A DNA stretch of 64,000 nucleotides from contig JAQUIG010000010.1 of assembly GCA_028683435.1 (NCBI GenBank), forward strand, positions 1 through 64,000, written 5' to 3'. Position numbers and translations under genes: made by a program. The notes under the pieces were generated by a model, which ran no database searches, had not been told where the DNA came from, and saw only the letters and a list, made by a program, of their open reading frames with translations. The DNA comes from Desulfuromonadaceae bacterium (GTDB lineage Bacteria; Desulfobacterota; Desulfuromonadia; Geobacterales; Pseudopelobacteraceae). Below, in pieces: positions 9,549 through 21,132 of the stretch; positions within the stretch are counted from its first letter, which is position 1; each line of letters begins with the position of its first letter.

Positions 9549-9890
9549 AGCTGCCCGAGCATACCTGATCACCGCCCTGTTTGAGCCGACCGTGACCTTG
9601 CCAACTACGGTTTTGTTAATCACAGTGTGGCCACCTTAACAGCCGCCACCGCCTGATCCTGCCGGGCTGGCGGAACCGGTAGCCCGGCAGGGCTCTTTTA
9701 GGCAGCGTCTTCCTTCTGAAAGTAATAAACCAAAGCGGGAACAACGCACCGCACAGGAAAAGAATCAATGCGTAAGCTAAGATCAAAGATTGACGCACCA
9801 GAAACATTGTGAGAATGTTGTTTATCGCCCAGCAGCGCACCCCCTCAGGGGATGGCCGACTTCATCGAAATACGTAAGGAACCACTCTGT
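9549..9890. other. intergenic region between scar and larE
   Basis: Holds the hairpin terminator at 9658-9696. On the minus strand a short hydrophobic frame (about 9730-9805) lacks a ribosome site and runs through the terminator, so I do not call it a gene. No promoter for larE is obvious. Confidence 0.5.
9658..9697 (+). terminator. hairpin terminator
   Basis: Perfect 11-bp stem CCTGCCGGGCT (9658-9668) and AGCCCGGCAGG (9681-9691) with a 12-nt loop, followed by GCTCTTTTA. The T run is short. It closes the region of decayed genes on the plus strand. Confidence 0.65.
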
Positions 9891-10700
9891 ATGAGCATTT
9901 TGCTTCAGGACAAAACAGATAAACTCCGCACAATTCTTGCCGACATGAGTGGCTGCGTGATCGGTTTTTCGGGCGGAGTCGATTCGACGCTGCTGTTTGC
10001 AGTGGCGGCTGAGATTCTGGGCGATCGGGCGGTGGCGGTTACGGCCGCTTCAAAGACCTATCCGGAGCGGGAATTGAATGAAGCGTGCGAGCTGGCTGGA
10101 TGGATCGGCGGTCGGCATGTGGTGATCGTATCAGAGGAGCTTGATATAGCGGAGTTCCGCGACAATCCCCGCAACCGCTGCTATTACTGCAAGAGGGAGC
10201 TGTTCGGCAAGCTGAGGGAGATTGCCGGTCGGGAAGGCGTTGGTTATGTGCTGGACGGTACCAACATCGACGATGCCGAGGACCATCGTCCGGGGCGAGT
10301 AGCGGCCGAAGAGCTGCAGGTGCGCAGCCCGCTGGAGGAGGCCGGCTTCACCAAACAGGATATCCGCGACCTTTCCAGAGACATGGGGCTTCCGACCTGG
10401 GACAAGCCGGCCCTTGCCTGCCTTTCCAGCCGTTTCCCCTACGGTACCGCTATTACCCCTGAGCGGGTCGATCAGGTCGGAATGGCCGAAGAGTCGCTGC
10501 GGGGTCTCGGATTCCGGACGCTGCGGGTTCGCTATCACGGGAGTGTGGCCAGGATTGAACTGGGTGAAGGTGAGTTTGAGCGTGCGACCGGAAGCCTGCG
10601 GGACGAAGTAGTCCAATTGGTGAAAGCGGCCGGCTTTACCTACGTAGCACTCGATCTGCAGGGGTATCGAATCGGTGCCATGAATGAAGAACCGCTGTAA
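9891..10700 (+). CDS. larE: ATP-dependent sacrificial sulfur transferase LarE
   Basis: 269 residues. LarE adenylates the nickel-pincer cofactor precursor and donates sulfur for its thiocarboxylates. The PP-loop SGGVDST (about 28-34) binds ATP. Cys177 lies in KPALACLSSRFPYG and matches the sacrificial Cys of the single-Cys LarE type. The ATG at 9891 is preferred because AAGGA lies about 11 bases upstream; an ATG at 9852 would add 13 residues with no usable ribosome site. LarB, LarC and a LarA racemase are not in the window, so the cofactor's client enzyme is encoded elsewhere. The gene sits alone between a decayed region and a tRNA. Confidence 0.9.
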   Translation: MSILLQDKTDKLRTILADMSGCVIGFSGGVDSTLLFAVAAEILGDRAVAVTAASKTYPERELNEACELAGWIGGRHVVIVSEELDIAEFRDNPRNRCYYCKRELFGKLREIAGREGVGYVLDGTNIDDAEDHRPGRVAAEELQVRSPLEEAGFTKQDIRDLSRDMGLPTWDKPALACLSSRFPYGTAITPERVDQVGMAEESLRGLGFRTLRVRYHGSVARIELGEGEFERATGSLRDEVVQLVKAAGFTYVALDLQGYRIGAMNEEPL

Positions 10701-10748
10701 TTGCGACAGTCATGAAAAGGGACAGGCCCCCCACTTTTTATGTCGTAC

Positions 10749-10777
10749 TTGACTTCTTGCTCTTGGAAGCGTAAAAA
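10749..10777 (+). promoter_or_regulatory. sigma70 promoter of tRNA-Lys
   Basis: TTGACT (10749-10754), 17-base spacer, TAAAAA (10772-10777). It lies 28 bases before the tRNA 5' end and points at it. Confidence 0.55.
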
Positions 10778-10805
10778 TTTCTCTTCGATGTAGCGTTGTT
10801 TAAAT

Positions 10806-10881
10806 GGGCACATAGCTTAGCTGGTAGAGCAGCCGACTCTTAATCGGCAGGTCGACGGTTCGATCCCGTCTGTGCCCACCA
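10806..10881 (+). tRNA. tRNA-Lys (CTT), CCA encoded
   Basis: Acceptor stem GGGCACA pairs with TGTGCCC, discriminator A, encoded CCA at 10879-10881. The anticodon stem-loop is GCCGA-CTCTTAA-TCGGC, giving anticodon CTT. The T-arm GACGG-TTCGATC-CCGTC is canonical. Total 76 nt. Confidence 0.97.
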
Positions 10882-10903
10882 TTTTCACTGGTCGTATCCC
10901 AAC

Positions 10904-13438
10904 ATGTCCCCTGTTTTGCCCAAACTCCCGATTGATGACATCCTTCCCGATCTACTCGACTCTATCCGTAATCATCAGAGCATCATTCTTCATGCACCGC
11001 CCGGTGCGGGAAAAACCACGCGCGTCCCGCTGGCTCTGCTTGACATTCTTCCTCCCGAGGCCGGCCGCATTATTATGCTGGAGCCCCGGCGGATAGCTAC
11101 GGTCTCGGCTGCCCGCTGGATGGCGAGCTGTCTCGGTGAAGAGGTCGGTCGTACGGTTGGCTATTCAATTCGCTTTGACAGCTGCACCTCTGCAGCAACG
11201 CGTATTGAGGTGGTCACCGAGGGGATTCTGACCCGCCGCATTCAGAGTGATCCCGGGCTTACCGGTGTGGCGCTGGTCATTTTTGACGAGTTTCATGAAC
11301 GGAGCATTCATGCCGATCTCGGGCTGGCTCTCTGCCGGGAAGTGCAGCAGCTGCGCGCAGATCTCAAAATCATGATCATGTCGGCAACACTTGATCTTCA
11401 GCCGCTTTCCCGGCTGCTGGGCAACGCTCCGGTGATCAGTTCCGAAGGCCGCGCATTTGCAGTTGAAATGATATACCTTGATGACAAAGGGGGGGCACGG
11501 CTTGCGGAGAGGATGGCTGCGGCGATCATACGGGCGCTGAACGAAACGGAAGGGGATATCCTGGCGTTTTTGCCCGGCTCCGGCGAGATCCGCGCCTGCG
11601 CTGCCCGAATGGCAGAATCCGGAGTTCTTCAGCGAAATATCGTGCTCTGTCAGTTGTATGGTGATCTGCCGATTGCCGAGCAGCAAAAGACCCTTCAGGC
11701 CGGATCGTACCGAAAAATAGTGCTGGCCACCAGCATCGCAGAGACCAGCCTGACCATCGAAGGTGTCCGGACCGTTATTGATTGCGGCGTGTCGCGGCGG
11801 CTGCAGTATGATCCCGGCAACGGCCTGAACCGTCTGGTCACCGTTCGCGAATCGCGTGCCTCTGCCGAGCAGCGGGCGGGGAGGGCTGGTCGCACCGCTC
11901 CCGGCGTCTGCTATCGTCTCTACACTCCCCACACGCTCCACGCGATGGTCCCACACACGCCACCCGAAATCGGTGTCACCGATCTGTCACAGCTTCTGCT
12001 TGAACTGGCGGCGTGGGGGGTTGCTGATCCGCTGCAGCTCGGCTGGCTCGATGCGCCCCCTGCTGCAGCTCAGGAGTCGGCCCGCCGTCTGCTTGTCGAA
12101 CTGGATCTCTTTGATGCCGCCGGCCGGATCACGGCGCTCGGGCGTGAGGTCGTGCGGATGCCGCTTCATCCGCGTCTCGGTCGGCTGCTGTTCCGCTCAC
12201 GTGAACTCTGCTGCCCCGGTTTGGGGTGCAGGTTAGCGGCGCTTCTTTCGGAACGGGATCTGTTCCGCTCAGCTGCCGGCAGCAGTCCGCCCCAGATAAG
12301 CAGTTCCGACATCGCCGAGCGTTTGGAGGCTTTTATAAACTGGCGTTCGTCAGGATATCATGACCGTAGAATGGATCTTTCGGCTGTAAAAAATGTGGAG
12401 CGGGTTGCTCGACAGCTGGAGAAGTTTCTGGGCGTCCCTGAAGCGAAAGATAATTTTGACCGGTATGATGATCGTATTTCCCGCTTGCTGCTGGCGGCGT
12501 ATCCTGACCGTACAGCACGGCGCAGGGGAGGGGGCGCGGATGGATATCTGCTTGCCAGCGGGCGGGGGGCACGTATTTCCGAGCGGAGCGCTGTCAGAAC
12601 TGCTGATTATATCGTGGCGCTGGCACTTGATGCCGGAAATCAGGCTGAAGCTATCATCCACCTTGCCGCTGAAATACCTGAGTCTGTTATCCGCGAGGAA
12701 CGCTCGCGGCATATACGGTGTGAAACGGAAGTGGGCTGGGATGATCGTGAAGGGCGCGTAATAGCCAGGCGGCTGGAACGTCTCGGGAGTATTCTCCTTT
12801 CTGCCGAGACGGTTATTCCATCAGCAGATCAGGCGGTGCCGGCTGTTATCGGTGCGATCCGTGCATCGGGATTGGTGCTCTTGCCGATGACTGAAACGGT
12901 CCGCCAGCTGCAAGGACGACTGCTGCTACTCCACACCGCTTTTCCGGAGTTGGATTGGCCGGACATTTCGGATGCGCTGCTCTGCGATACGCTTGAAGAA
13001 TGGCTGGCACCGCATCTTGACGGGATCAACTCAGCCAAAAGAATAGCTCAATTGGATATTGCAGAGATCCTGAGGCAGAGCCTGGATTATAGGCAGCAAC
13101 GTGAGCTGGACCAGTTGGTGCCGACTCACCTCTTTGTTCCGAGCGGTTCGCGGATCAGAATCGATTATTCAGGTGAAATCCCGGTGCTCGCGGTGAAGCT
13201 TCAGGAGCTGTTCGGCCTGGCGCTCGGGCCGAGTGTCTGCGGCGGGAGGGTCCCGGTGCTGCTGCATCTGCTTTCGCCCGCCGGAAGAGCGATTCAGGTG
13301 ACCAGGGATTTAAGAGGGTTCTGGGACGGCTCATATCAACAGGTAAAAAAAGAGCTCAAAGGCCGCTACCCCAAGCATCCCTGGCCTGACGATCCCTGGA
13401 GCGCCGCTCCGACCCGCAGGCTCAAACCGAGGGGTTAA
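10904..13438 (+). CDS. hrpB: ATP-dependent helicase HrpB
   Basis: 844 residues, the usual HrpB length. The N-terminal RecA-like half carries Walker [11 protein letters not shown] near residue 31, motif [10 protein letters not shown] and motif III MSATLD. The second half has [14 protein letters not shown] and [13 protein letters not shown]. The HrpB-specific C-terminal region (about 560-844) ends in a [14 protein letters not shown] signature. DEAH/RHA-type helicases of this family act on RNA; the biological role of HrpB is poorly defined. The gene starts 22 bp after tRNA-Lys, so it may read from the tRNA promoter. Its stop overlaps the 3' end of pgi by 4 bp, tail to tail. Confidence 0.95.
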   Translation: MSPVLPKLPIDDILPDLLDSIRNHQSIILHAPPGAGKTTRVPLALLDILPPEAGRIIMLEPRRIATVSAARWMASCLGEEVGRTVGYSIRFDSCTSAATRIEVVTEGILTRRIQSDPGLTGVALVIFDEFHERSIHADLGLALCREVQQLRADLKIMIMSATLDLQPLSRLLGNAPVISSEGRAFAVEMIYLDDKGGARLAERMAAAIIRALNETEGDILAFLPGSGEIRACAARMAESGVLQRNIVLCQLYGDLPIAEQQKTLQAGSYRKIVLATSIAETSLTIEGVRTVIDCGVSRRLQYDPGNGLNRLVTVRESRASAEQRAGRAGRTAPGVCYRLYTPHTLHAMVPHTPPEIGVTDLSQLLLELAAWGVADPLQLGWLDAPPAAAQESARRLLVELDLFDAAGRITALGREVVRMPLHPRLGRLLFRSRELCCPGLGCRLAALLSERDLFRSAAGSSPPQISSSDIAERLEAFINWRSSGYHDRRMDLSAVKNVERVARQLEKFLGVPEAKDNFDRYDDRISRLLLAAYPDRTARRRGGGADGYLLASGRGARISERSAVRTADYIVALALDAGNQAEAIIHLAAEIPESVIREERSRHIRCETEVGWDDREGRVIARRLERLGSILLSAETVIPSADQAVPAVIGAIRASGLVLLPMTETVRQLQGRLLLLHTAFPELDWPDISDALLCDTLEEWLAPHLDGINSAKRIAQLDIAEILRQSLDYRQQRELDQLVPTHLFVPSGSRIRIDYSGEIPVLAVKLQELFGLALGPSVCGGRVPVLLHLLSPAGRAIQVTRDLRGFWDGSYQQVKKELKGRYPKHPWPDDPWSAAPTRRLKPRG

Positions 13439-15027
13439 GGTGCGATCCTGAATTTGACCTCCGCCATCTGCTCGGCGCCATTCTGAATAATTCCCCGATC
13501 AGGGTTGGCCGCCAGATGCCGCAGTATCGCAAAAATCATCTCAGCTTCGTCCGGCTTTTCCAGCAGAGAGGCGATCGCCCCCGCAGTCATGCCCCGCCGT
13601 TCCTGTTGTAACAGGTCCACGGCAGATTTCTGGAGGGAGATCACGCTGCCGGCCGCTTTTTTGCCCGCCTCCACACCGGGCTGGTGGTAGGCATTGATAT
13701 TTATCAGGCTGGCATAGAACCCGACAGCCCGCTCGAACAGCGCAATCAGAACGCCAACCGTAAATGCATCGATCTGATTGATGGTGAGGGTCATAGATTC
13801 CCGGCCATTTTCATAGAGCGCCGTGCGCGTTCCCTGATAAAATCCGAACAGAAAATCTCCGCTGGTAATCCCATCCTCGACGAGCAGCGAACTCCCCTCC
13901 CGATCTTTCAGTACTTCGATGAATGTGACAAAGAAATTTGTCACCCCGTCCCGCAGTTGCTGCACATAGGCGTGCTGATCGGTAGAGCCTTTGTTGCCGT
14001 ACACCGTCAGCCCCTGGTTGACGACCACGCCATCACGGTCAAGCTCTTTGCCGATCGATTCCATGATCAGCTGCTGCAGATAGCGGGAGAACAGCAGCAG
14101 GCGGTCCTTATAGGGGAGCATGACCAGGTCTTTTGTACCGCGCCCACCCGTGGCGTAGTGCCACATTAAAGCCATGACAGCTGCCGGATTTTGTTCCGTA
14201 GCCGTCCTGCTGGTGAGTTCGTCGGCGCCCCTCGCCCCTGCCAGAAGCCTCGTAATATCTATCCCCTGCAGCGCAGCCGGGAGAAGCCCGACTGCCGAGG
14301 TGACGGAGGTGCGTCCCCCGACCCAATCCCACATAGGGAAGCGCTCCAGCCATCCTTCGGCCCGCGCCAACCTGTCCAGTTCGCTCCCGGCGCCGGTTAT
14401 CGCCACCGCGTGCTGTGAAAAATCGAGACCGGCCTGCTCGTAGGCAGCTTTGGCCTCCAGCATCCCGTTGCGGGTTTCCTTTGTTGAACCGCTTTTTGAT
14501 ATGACTACCGCCAATGTTTGTGAAACTCCTGAGCCCAGCTCCGCAAATACCTTGTCGATGCCGTCCGGGTCTGTGTTGTCGAGAAAATATGTCCTCATCC
14601 GGTCGGCGGGAGATGCCAGCGCATCGGTCACAAACTGTGGCCCCAATGCAGAGCCACCGATACCGATGATAAGAACGTTTTTAAAAACGGTGCCGTTCTG
14701 GGCGGAGATGGCGCCGGTGTGGATTTTTGAACTGAAGGACAGGATCTGTTCGACCGCAGCTTCGATCTCACCCTGAATGTCATGAGACGGGGCAAGGCTC
14801 GGATTCCTCAGCCAGTAATGCCCTACCATGCGACCTTCATCACGGTTGGCTATCGCCCCCCCCTCCAGGTCGTGCATTTCGGAGAACGCACCCTGTATTG
14901 CCGGTTCCATCTTTTTAAAAAAACTGTCAGCAAACTTCATGCGGCTGATATCAAGCGTGAGTCCGATCTCAGGGCAGCTGCAGAGATGTTTTTGATACCG
15001 ATCCCAAAGGTTAGTCGCTTTCCGCAT
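13435..15027 (-). CDS. pgi: glucose-6-phosphate isomerase
   Basis: 530 residues. Interconverts glucose-6-phosphate and fructose-6-phosphate; in an acetate oxidiser this serves gluconeogenesis and polysaccharide synthesis. The phosphate-binding Ser/Thr loop [26 protein letters not shown] and the catalytic segment [20 protein letters not shown] are all present. The start at 15027 (MRKATNLW) is chosen over a longer upstream frame because GGGAGGAAC sits just before it. It lies downstream of eno on the same strand, but the eno terminator hairpin lies between them, so it probably has its own start signal or depends on readthrough. Confidence 0.95.
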   Translation of the reverse strand: MRKATNLWDRYQKHLCSCPEIGLTLDISRMKFADSFFKKMEPAIQGAFSEMHDLEGGAIANRDEGRMVGHYWLRNPSLAPSHDIQGEIEAAVEQILSFSSKIHTGAISAQNGTVFKNVLIIGIGGSALGPQFVTDALASPADRMRTYFLDNTDPDGIDKVFAELGSGVSQTLAVVISKSGSTKETRNGMLEAKAAYEQAGLDFSQHAVAITGAGSELDRLARAEGWLERFPMWDWVGGRTSVTSAVGLLPAALQGIDITRLLAGARGADELTSRTATEQNPAAVMALMWHYATGGRGTKDLVMLPYKDRLLLFSRYLQQLIMESIGKELDRDGVVVNQGLTVYGNKGSTDQHAYVQQLRDGVTNFFVTFIEVLKDREGSSLLVEDGITSGDFLFGFYQGTRTALYENGRESMTLTINQIDAFTVGVLIALFERAVGFYASLININAYHQPGVEAGKKAAGSVISLQKSAVDLLQQERRGMTAGAIASLLEKPDEAEMIFAILRHLAANPDRGIIQNGAEQMAEVKFRIAP

Positions 15028-15052
15028 GTGTTCCTCCCGTCCCACGCTAGAT

Positions 15053-15086
15053 ACACAAAAGGCGGAGCATGCCCCGCCTTTTGTGT
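15053..15086 (-). terminator. terminator after eno
   Basis: 13-bp perfect stem, ACACAAAAGGCGG (15053-15065) with CCGCCTTTTGTGT (15074-15086), 8-nt loop. Read leftward it ends in TTTTGTGT. Placed 16 bp after the eno stop and 26 bp before the pgi start. Confidence 0.75.
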
Positions 15087-15102
15087 CTGTTTCCGTTATG
15101 CT

Positions 15103-16578
<1,476 letters not shown>

Positions 16579-16611
16579 TCATTGCCAAGCCCTTCTGTTC
16601 AAAGGTTTACT

Positions 16612-17826
16612 ATGCCGGTTGATCCGCTTGAGACCCTTACGATAGACAAGTCGCGCTTCTCCCCGCCCCCGCGGAAGGTGGGCAACCGCACCCGTCTGAT
16701 TGTTGTTCTGATTGTGGCAGCTGCTACCGCTGCTGTATTCGCCATGTTTCATAATCGCGCCGTAACTATTGAAACGAGCAGCGTTTCCCTGTTCTTTCCG
16801 ACGCAATCTTTTACGCTTCTTAATTCAAGTGGCTATGTTGTGGCCCAGCGCAAGGCGGCGGTGGCTTCCAAAACTACCGGCAGGTTGGAATGGATCGGCG
16901 TTGAGGAGGGGAGCAGCGTTGTTGCCGGGCAGATCATAGCCCGCCTTGAGAATAAGGATCTGGAAGCGGCGGTTCGTCAGGGAGAGGCTGCTCTCCGGAA
17001 TGCGAAGGCGATCCGCGAACAGTCACGGGCCGAACTGGCTGATGCCGAAAAATCGTTCCAGCGTCATAAAGAGCTGCTGGCGGCAGGGATCGTATCGCAG
17101 GCCGAGTATGATATTGCCGAAGCCCGCTTGAAGCGTGCCGGAGCGGCAACAGCCGGTGCCGAGGCCGGGATAGCGATTGCAGCAGCCGGACTCCAAGGGG
17201 CCCGTGTTAATCTCGGGTACAGTCTGATACGGGCTCCTTTTGATGCAGTGGTGCTGACCAAAAACGCCGATGTCGGGGATATCATCACCCCGCTGGGGGC
17301 GGCGGCAAATGCCAAGGCGGCGGTTGTCACGATTGCCGACCTTGCCTCATTGCAGGTTGAGGCGGACGTTTCCGAATCCAATCTGGCGCAGATCAGGCAG
17401 GGGCAACCGTGCGAGATTATCCTGGACGCGCTGCCGGGCAGCCGTTTCCAGGGGGTTGTGCATACGATCGTGCCGACCGCTGATCGCAGCAAAGCCTCGG
17501 TTATGGTTAAAATCCGTTTTCTGGAGCGGGATCGGCGTATTTTTCCCGAGATGAGTGCCAAGGTTGCTTTTCTGCAGCGCCCTGCGCAGGCCGGGGACAA
17601 AATAGCGAGGGTCGTACTTAATCCTGCTGCTGTTGTAACCAGGAACGGCCGTAGCGGCGTTTATCTGGTGGTTGGTGACAAGGTTCGGTTTACCCCCGTG
17701 ACACCAGTGGCAAAACTGGGAGATCTGCTTGAAGTGTCCGGTTTGAAATCGGGCGATAAGGTGGCGCTTAAACCGCTTGAAAGGTTGAAAGACGGCAGCA
17801 GAATCTCTTTTCCGGAGAAGAAATAA
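16612..17826 (+). CDS. MacA-like periplasmic adaptor (HlyD/RND membrane-fusion type)
   Basis: 404 residues. One N-terminal membrane anchor (about 25-45) is followed by lipoyl/barrel-sandwich halves (GYVVAQRKAAVASKTTGRLE early, GYSLIRAPFDAVVL later), between them an Ala-rich coiled-coil hairpin (about 110-200), then beta-barrel and membrane-proximal domains. Such adaptors connect an inner-membrane transporter to an outer-membrane channel. Start 16612 is chosen for AAAGG six bases upstream; in-frame starts at 16561 and 16468 lack a site. The stop is followed at once by the ATPase and permease genes, so this is the adaptor of a MacB-type tripartite pump. No TolC-like gene is in the window. Substrate unknown. 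Confidence 0.88.
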   Translation: MPVDPLETLTIDKSRFSPPPRKVGNRTRLIVVLIVAAATAAVFAMFHNRAVTIETSSVSLFFPTQSFTLLNSSGYVVAQRKAAVASKTTGRLEWIGVEEGSSVVAGQIIARLENKDLEAAVRQGEAALRNAKAIREQSRAELADAEKSFQRHKELLAAGIVSQAEYDIAEARLKRAGAATAGAEAGIAIAAAGLQGARVNLGYSLIRAPFDAVVLTKNADVGDIITPLGAAANAKAAVVTIADLASLQVEADVSESNLAQIRQGQPCEIILDALPGSRFQGVVHTIVPTADRSKASVMVKIRFLERDRRIFPEMSAKVAFLQRPAQAGDKIARVVLNPAAVVTRNGRSGVYLVVGDKVRFTPVTPVAKLGDLLEVSGLKSGDKVALKPLERLKDGSRISFPEKK

Positions 17827-17828
17827 CC

Positions 17829-18530
17829 ATGCCGGCCTCCCCACAACAAAAGGTTCTTGTCTCGATTAACTCGGTTTCTAAAGCATACCAGCGCGGTAAT
17901 CAGCCGATACCGGTGCTGGAAGGGATCTCTTTCGAGATCGTCAGGGGTGAGTTTCTGGCCTTGATGGGGCCGTCAGGGTCGGGAAAATCAACGCTGCTCA
18001 ACCTGATCGCCGGGATAGACACCGTTGACAGCGGGTCCATCGTGATTGACGGCATCGATATTGCGACGCTGAACGAGGCGGAGCTGGCGCGGTGGCGGTC
18101 GGCGCATGTCGGCTTTATCTTCCAGTTTTACAACCTGATACCTGTTTTGACCGCGTACGAAAATGTTGAACTGCCGCTGCTCTTGACCTCGCTTTCACGC
18201 CGTGAGCGCCGCGAGCATGTTGAAGCCGCCCTGGCCGTTGTCAGCCTGACTGACCGTATGGAACATTATCCGTCGCAGCTTTCCGGTGGCCAGCAGCAGC
18301 GGGTGGCGATCGCCCGTGCGATCGTCACCGATCCTACCATTCTGGTGGCCGACGAGCCGACCGGCGACCTCGACCGGCTCTCTGCCGGGGAAATTCTCGG
18401 CCTGATGGACCGCCTGAACGAGGAGCAGGGGAAAACAATCATCATGGTTACCCATGATCCACGCGCTGCCGAGAAGGCGCATATCATCCGCCATCTGGAA
18501 AAAGGGCTGCTGACTGATGTTTATCCTTAA
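17829..18530 (+). CDS. ABC transporter ATPase, MacB/LolD type
   Basis: 233 residues, a complete nucleotide-binding domain. Walker A GPSGSGKST, Q-loop FIFQFYNLIP, signature LSGGQQQRVA, Walker B ILVADEPTGDLD and the switch His in VTHDPRAA are present. The ATG lies 2 bp after the adaptor stop and the 3' end overlaps the permease gene by 14 bp, so the three are one unit. In MacB-type systems the ATPase drives a mechanotransmission permease rather than transport through the membrane. The function here follows its neighbours: export or lipoprotein/envelope handling. Confidence 0.92.
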   Translation: MPASPQQKVLVSINSVSKAYQRGNQPIPVLEGISFEIVRGEFLALMGPSGSGKSTLLNLIAGIDTVDSGSIVIDGIDIATLNEAELARWRSAHVGFIFQFYNLIPVLTAYENVELPLLLTSLSRRERREHVEAALAVVSLTDRMEHYPSQLSGGQQQRVAIARAIVTDPTILVADEPTGDLDRLSAGEILGLMDRLNEEQGKTIIMVTHDPRAAEKAHIIRHLEKGLLTDVYP

Positions 18531-19674
18531 GCTTCTTTTCCGCAACGCTTTCCGCCATGCCTTGCGGACGTTGCTGACGATTCTGGGGATAACAGTTGCT
18601 ATTTTGGCCTTCGGACTTCTGCAGACGGTCATCAGTGCCTGGTATGCCGGAGCCAACGCCGCATCGTCCGCCCGTCTGATCACCCGGAACGCTATTTCAC
18701 TGGTTTTTTCGCTGCCAGTCTCGTATCGGGAACGTATCCGGAGTATCGAAGGAGTCTCGGCGGTTTCATACGCCAACTGGTTCGGCGGTGTTTATATCAC
18801 GGAAAAGAACTTCTTCCCCAGCCTTGCCATTGAGCCGGGTAGTTACCTGGAGCTTTATCCGGAATTCGTCCTGACAGCAGAGGAAAAACGGGCATTTTTA
18901 CTGGATCGGAAAGGGTGTGTAATCGGGAGAAAGCTGGCCGAGCGCTTTGGCTGGAAGATCGGTGATTCAATTCCTCTCAAGGGGACCGTATTTCCCGGGA
19001 CCTGGGAGTTTGTCGTTCGGGGCATCTACAGCGGCGCTGAAAAATCAACCGATGAATCACAGTTCTTTTTTCAGTGGGAGTACCTGAACGAAACACTCAA
19101 AAAAACGGTTGCCAGGCGGGCCAATCAGATCGGTGTATATATAATCGGTCTCAAAAACCCACAAAATGCCGCCGAGGTCTCCCTGGCAATTGACGCAAGC
19201 TTCAAAAACTCACTCGCAGAAACCCTGACAGAAACGGAAAAAGCCTTTCAGCTCAGTTTTGTTTCGATGACCGAGGCGATTGTCGTGGCGATCCGTATCG
19301 TATCCTTTGTCGTGATTATCATCATTATGGTGGTGGTCGCCAACACCATGGCCATGACGGCCCGTGAAAGAATCGGGGAGTACGCGATCTTCAAGGCGAT
19401 GGGCTTTCAGGCGCATCACATCGCCGGCATGGTTTTCGGTGAATCGCTCTTTATTGCGGCAACGGGAGGATGTCTCGGCATACTGCTGACCTTCCCGGTC
19501 GCGAGTAAATTCGGCGAGGTCATGGGGAACTATTTCCCGGTGTTCCAGGTTGATCGTTCAACCATCTATATGGATCTGCTCTTCTCTCTGATCGTAGGGG
19601 GCGTTGCCGGAATCTTTCCCGCCTGGCGTGCGGTCAGGATAAAGATTGCCGATGGTTTAAGAAGGATTGGCTAA
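18517..19674 (+). CDS. FtsX/MacB-type ABC permease
   Basis: 385 residues. TM1 near 15-35 (TLLTILGITVAILAFGLL), a large extracytoplasmic domain (about 45-255), then three membrane segments near 265-290, 310-340 and 345-375, the standard FtsX fold arrangement. ARERIGEYAIFKAMGF is the conserved coupling-helix region facing the ATPase. It overlaps the ATPase gene by 14 bp. The separate ATPase and permease resemble LolCDE/HrtAB-like layouts as much as the fused MacB. Confidence 0.9.
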   Translation: MFILKLLFRNAFRHALRTLLTILGITVAILAFGLLQTVISAWYAGANAASSARLITRNAISLVFSLPVSYRERIRSIEGVSAVSYANWFGGVYITEKNFFPSLAIEPGSYLELYPEFVLTAEEKRAFLLDRKGCVIGRKLAERFGWKIGDSIPLKGTVFPGTWEFVVRGIYSGAEKSTDESQFFFQWEYLNETLKKTVARRANQIGVYIIGLKNPQNAAEVSLAIDASFKNSLAETLTETEKAFQLSFVSMTEAIVVAIRIVSFVVIIIIMVVVANTMAMTARERIGEYAIFKAMGFQAHHIAGMVFGESLFIAATGGCLGILLTFPVASKFGEVMGNYFPVFQVDRSTIYMDLLFSLIVGGVAGIFPAWRAVRIKIADGLRRIG

Positions 19675-19683
19675 GGAGTTGTA

Positions 19684-21063
19684 ATGAAGATAAAAATTCT
19701 TGTCGTCGATGATGAACTGAGTATGCGGGAGTTTCTCTCGATCCTGCTGGAGCGGGAGGGGTATGCAGTGACCGTCGCCGGTTCCGCCGAGGAGGCGTTA
19801 CGTACGATGGCGTCTGGTTACTTTGATCTGGTGCTGTCAGATGTAAACATGCCCGGTCTTTCCGGCATAGAACTTCTGGCCCGCATCAAAGAGAAATCCC
19901 CCGAAACCGCCGTGCTGATGCTCACCGCCTTTTCAGCCGCCGAGCAGGCGGTGGAGGCGATGAAACTGGGTGCCTATGACTATGTCTGCAAGCCGTTCAA
20001 GAACGAGGAACTCAAGCAGTTGGTGAAAAATGCGCTTGAAAAGCAGGGGCTCAAGCGTGAAAACGTTCTGTTGAAAAAGAGTGTCAGCGAACGGGACAGC
20101 TTCTGCGGTATGATCGGCAAAAGTCGGCGTATGCAGGAACTTTTTGACATGATCCGGAAGGTTGCCGCCAGTCAGAGCAGTGTGCTGATACTTGGCGAGA
20201 GTGGAACCGGCAAAGAACTGGCGGCCCGTTCGATCCATACCTGCAGCCCGCGGAGGTCAAAGCCGTTCGTCGCCGTCAATTGCGGCGCCATCCCGGAAAA
20301 CCTCATTGAGAGTGAGCTCTTCGGGCATAAAAAAGGTTCATTCACCGGCGCGGTCAGTGATCGGCCTGGTCTGTTCGAACAGGCCGAAGGGGGGACGCTT
20401 TTTCTCGACGAAATCAGCGAACTGCCGTTACTGCTGCAGACCAAACTGCTGCGGGTGCTGCAGGAGCGTGAATTCAGGCGGGTGGGGGATGCCCAGACCC
20501 GCAAGGCCGATGTCCGGATGGTGTGCGCCTCCAACCGTGATCTTGAAGGAGAGGTCCGGGAAGGGTCGTTTCGGGAAGACCTCTTTTATCGCATCAACGT
20601 TGTGCAATTGGTTATGCCGCCGCTTCGGGAGCGGATTGAGGATATTCCGCTGCTGGTAGAACATTTCTGCCGGAAATATCAGGGGGGTGGGGCCTCCGTG
20701 CCGGTATCAGTCACACCCGGAGCCCTCAAGGCACTGATGAATCACCCCTTCCCGGGGAATATCCGCGAACTGGAGAACTGCATCGAACGTAGTCTGATTA
20801 TCGCCCCGGCGGTTATTTCTGAAAGTGCTCTGCCGCAACAGCTTCTGGTCACCAGACCACCCTGCCTCACCGCCGATTGCGATATCCCCGATGGGGGGAT
20901 AATGCTTGAACCGTTGCTGGAGGATCTGGAGAAAAAATATCTGCTCAAGGCGCTTGAGAAGAGCGGTGGAGCAAAAAAGAAAGCGGGTGAGCTTCTCGGG
21001 ATGTCGTTTCGTTCGTTCCGTTATCGGCTGGCCAAGTTCGGCCTGGACAGCGGCGAGGAGTAA
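19684..21063 (+). CDS. sigma54-dependent response regulator, NtrC family
   Basis: 459 residues. Receiver with Asp53 (LVLSDVNMPG) and CKPF; AAA+ with GESGTGKE, Walker [12 protein letters not shown] and an arginine-finger region; C-terminal Fis-type helix-turn-helix (AGELLGMSFRSFRYRLAKFG). The sigma54 loop reads GSFTGA in place of the usual GAFTGA, a variant whose effect cannot be judged from sequence. A strong site (AAGGAG) precedes the ATG, 9 bp after the permease stop. No histidine kinase gene lies nearby, so its partner is elsewhere. Its place between a pump and an AsmA-like gene suggests that it regulates this cluster. No convincing -24/-12 element was found in front of these genes. Confidence 0.93.
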   Translation: MKIKILVVDDELSMREFLSILLEREGYAVTVAGSAEEALRTMASGYFDLVLSDVNMPGLSGIELLARIKEKSPETAVLMLTAFSAAEQAVEAMKLGAYDYVCKPFKNEELKQLVKNALEKQGLKRENVLLKKSVSERDSFCGMIGKSRRMQELFDMIRKVAASQSSVLILGESGTGKELAARSIHTCSPRRSKPFVAVNCGAIPENLIESELFGHKKGSFTGAVSDRPGLFEQAEGGTLFLDEISELPLLLQTKLLRVLQEREFRRVGDAQTRKADVRMVCASNRDLEGEVREGSFREDLFYRINVVQLVMPPLRERIEDIPLLVEHFCRKYQGGGASVPVSVTPGALKALMNHPFPGNIRELENCIERSLIIAPAVISESALPQQLLVTRPPCLTADCDIPDGGIMLEPLLEDLEKKYLLKALEKSGGAKKKAGELLGMSFRSFRYRLAKFGLDSGEE

Positions 21064-21072
21064 CCGGTCACG

Positions 21073-21132
21073 ATGAAATTCAATACGAGGAATCTAAGGA
21101 TGTTACCGGATATTTTTAACGCATCTCTATGA
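21073..21132 (+). CDS. possible 19-residue leader ORF before the AsmA-like gene
   Basis: ATG at 21073 opens MKFNTRNLRMLPDIFNASL and its stop overlaps the AsmA-like start as ATGA. The AsmA-like start itself has no good ribosome site, so coupling through this leader would explain how it is translated. The leader's own site (AGGAG at 21056-21060) is about 12 bases away, longer than ideal. Could be chance. Confidence 0.25.
   Translation: MKFNTRNLRMLPDIFNASL

Noticed and set aside
9616-9840. Minus-strand ORF of 74 codons with a hydrophobic stretch
   Set aside because: No ribosome site at either possible start, and its second half runs through the hairpin terminator at 9658-9691.
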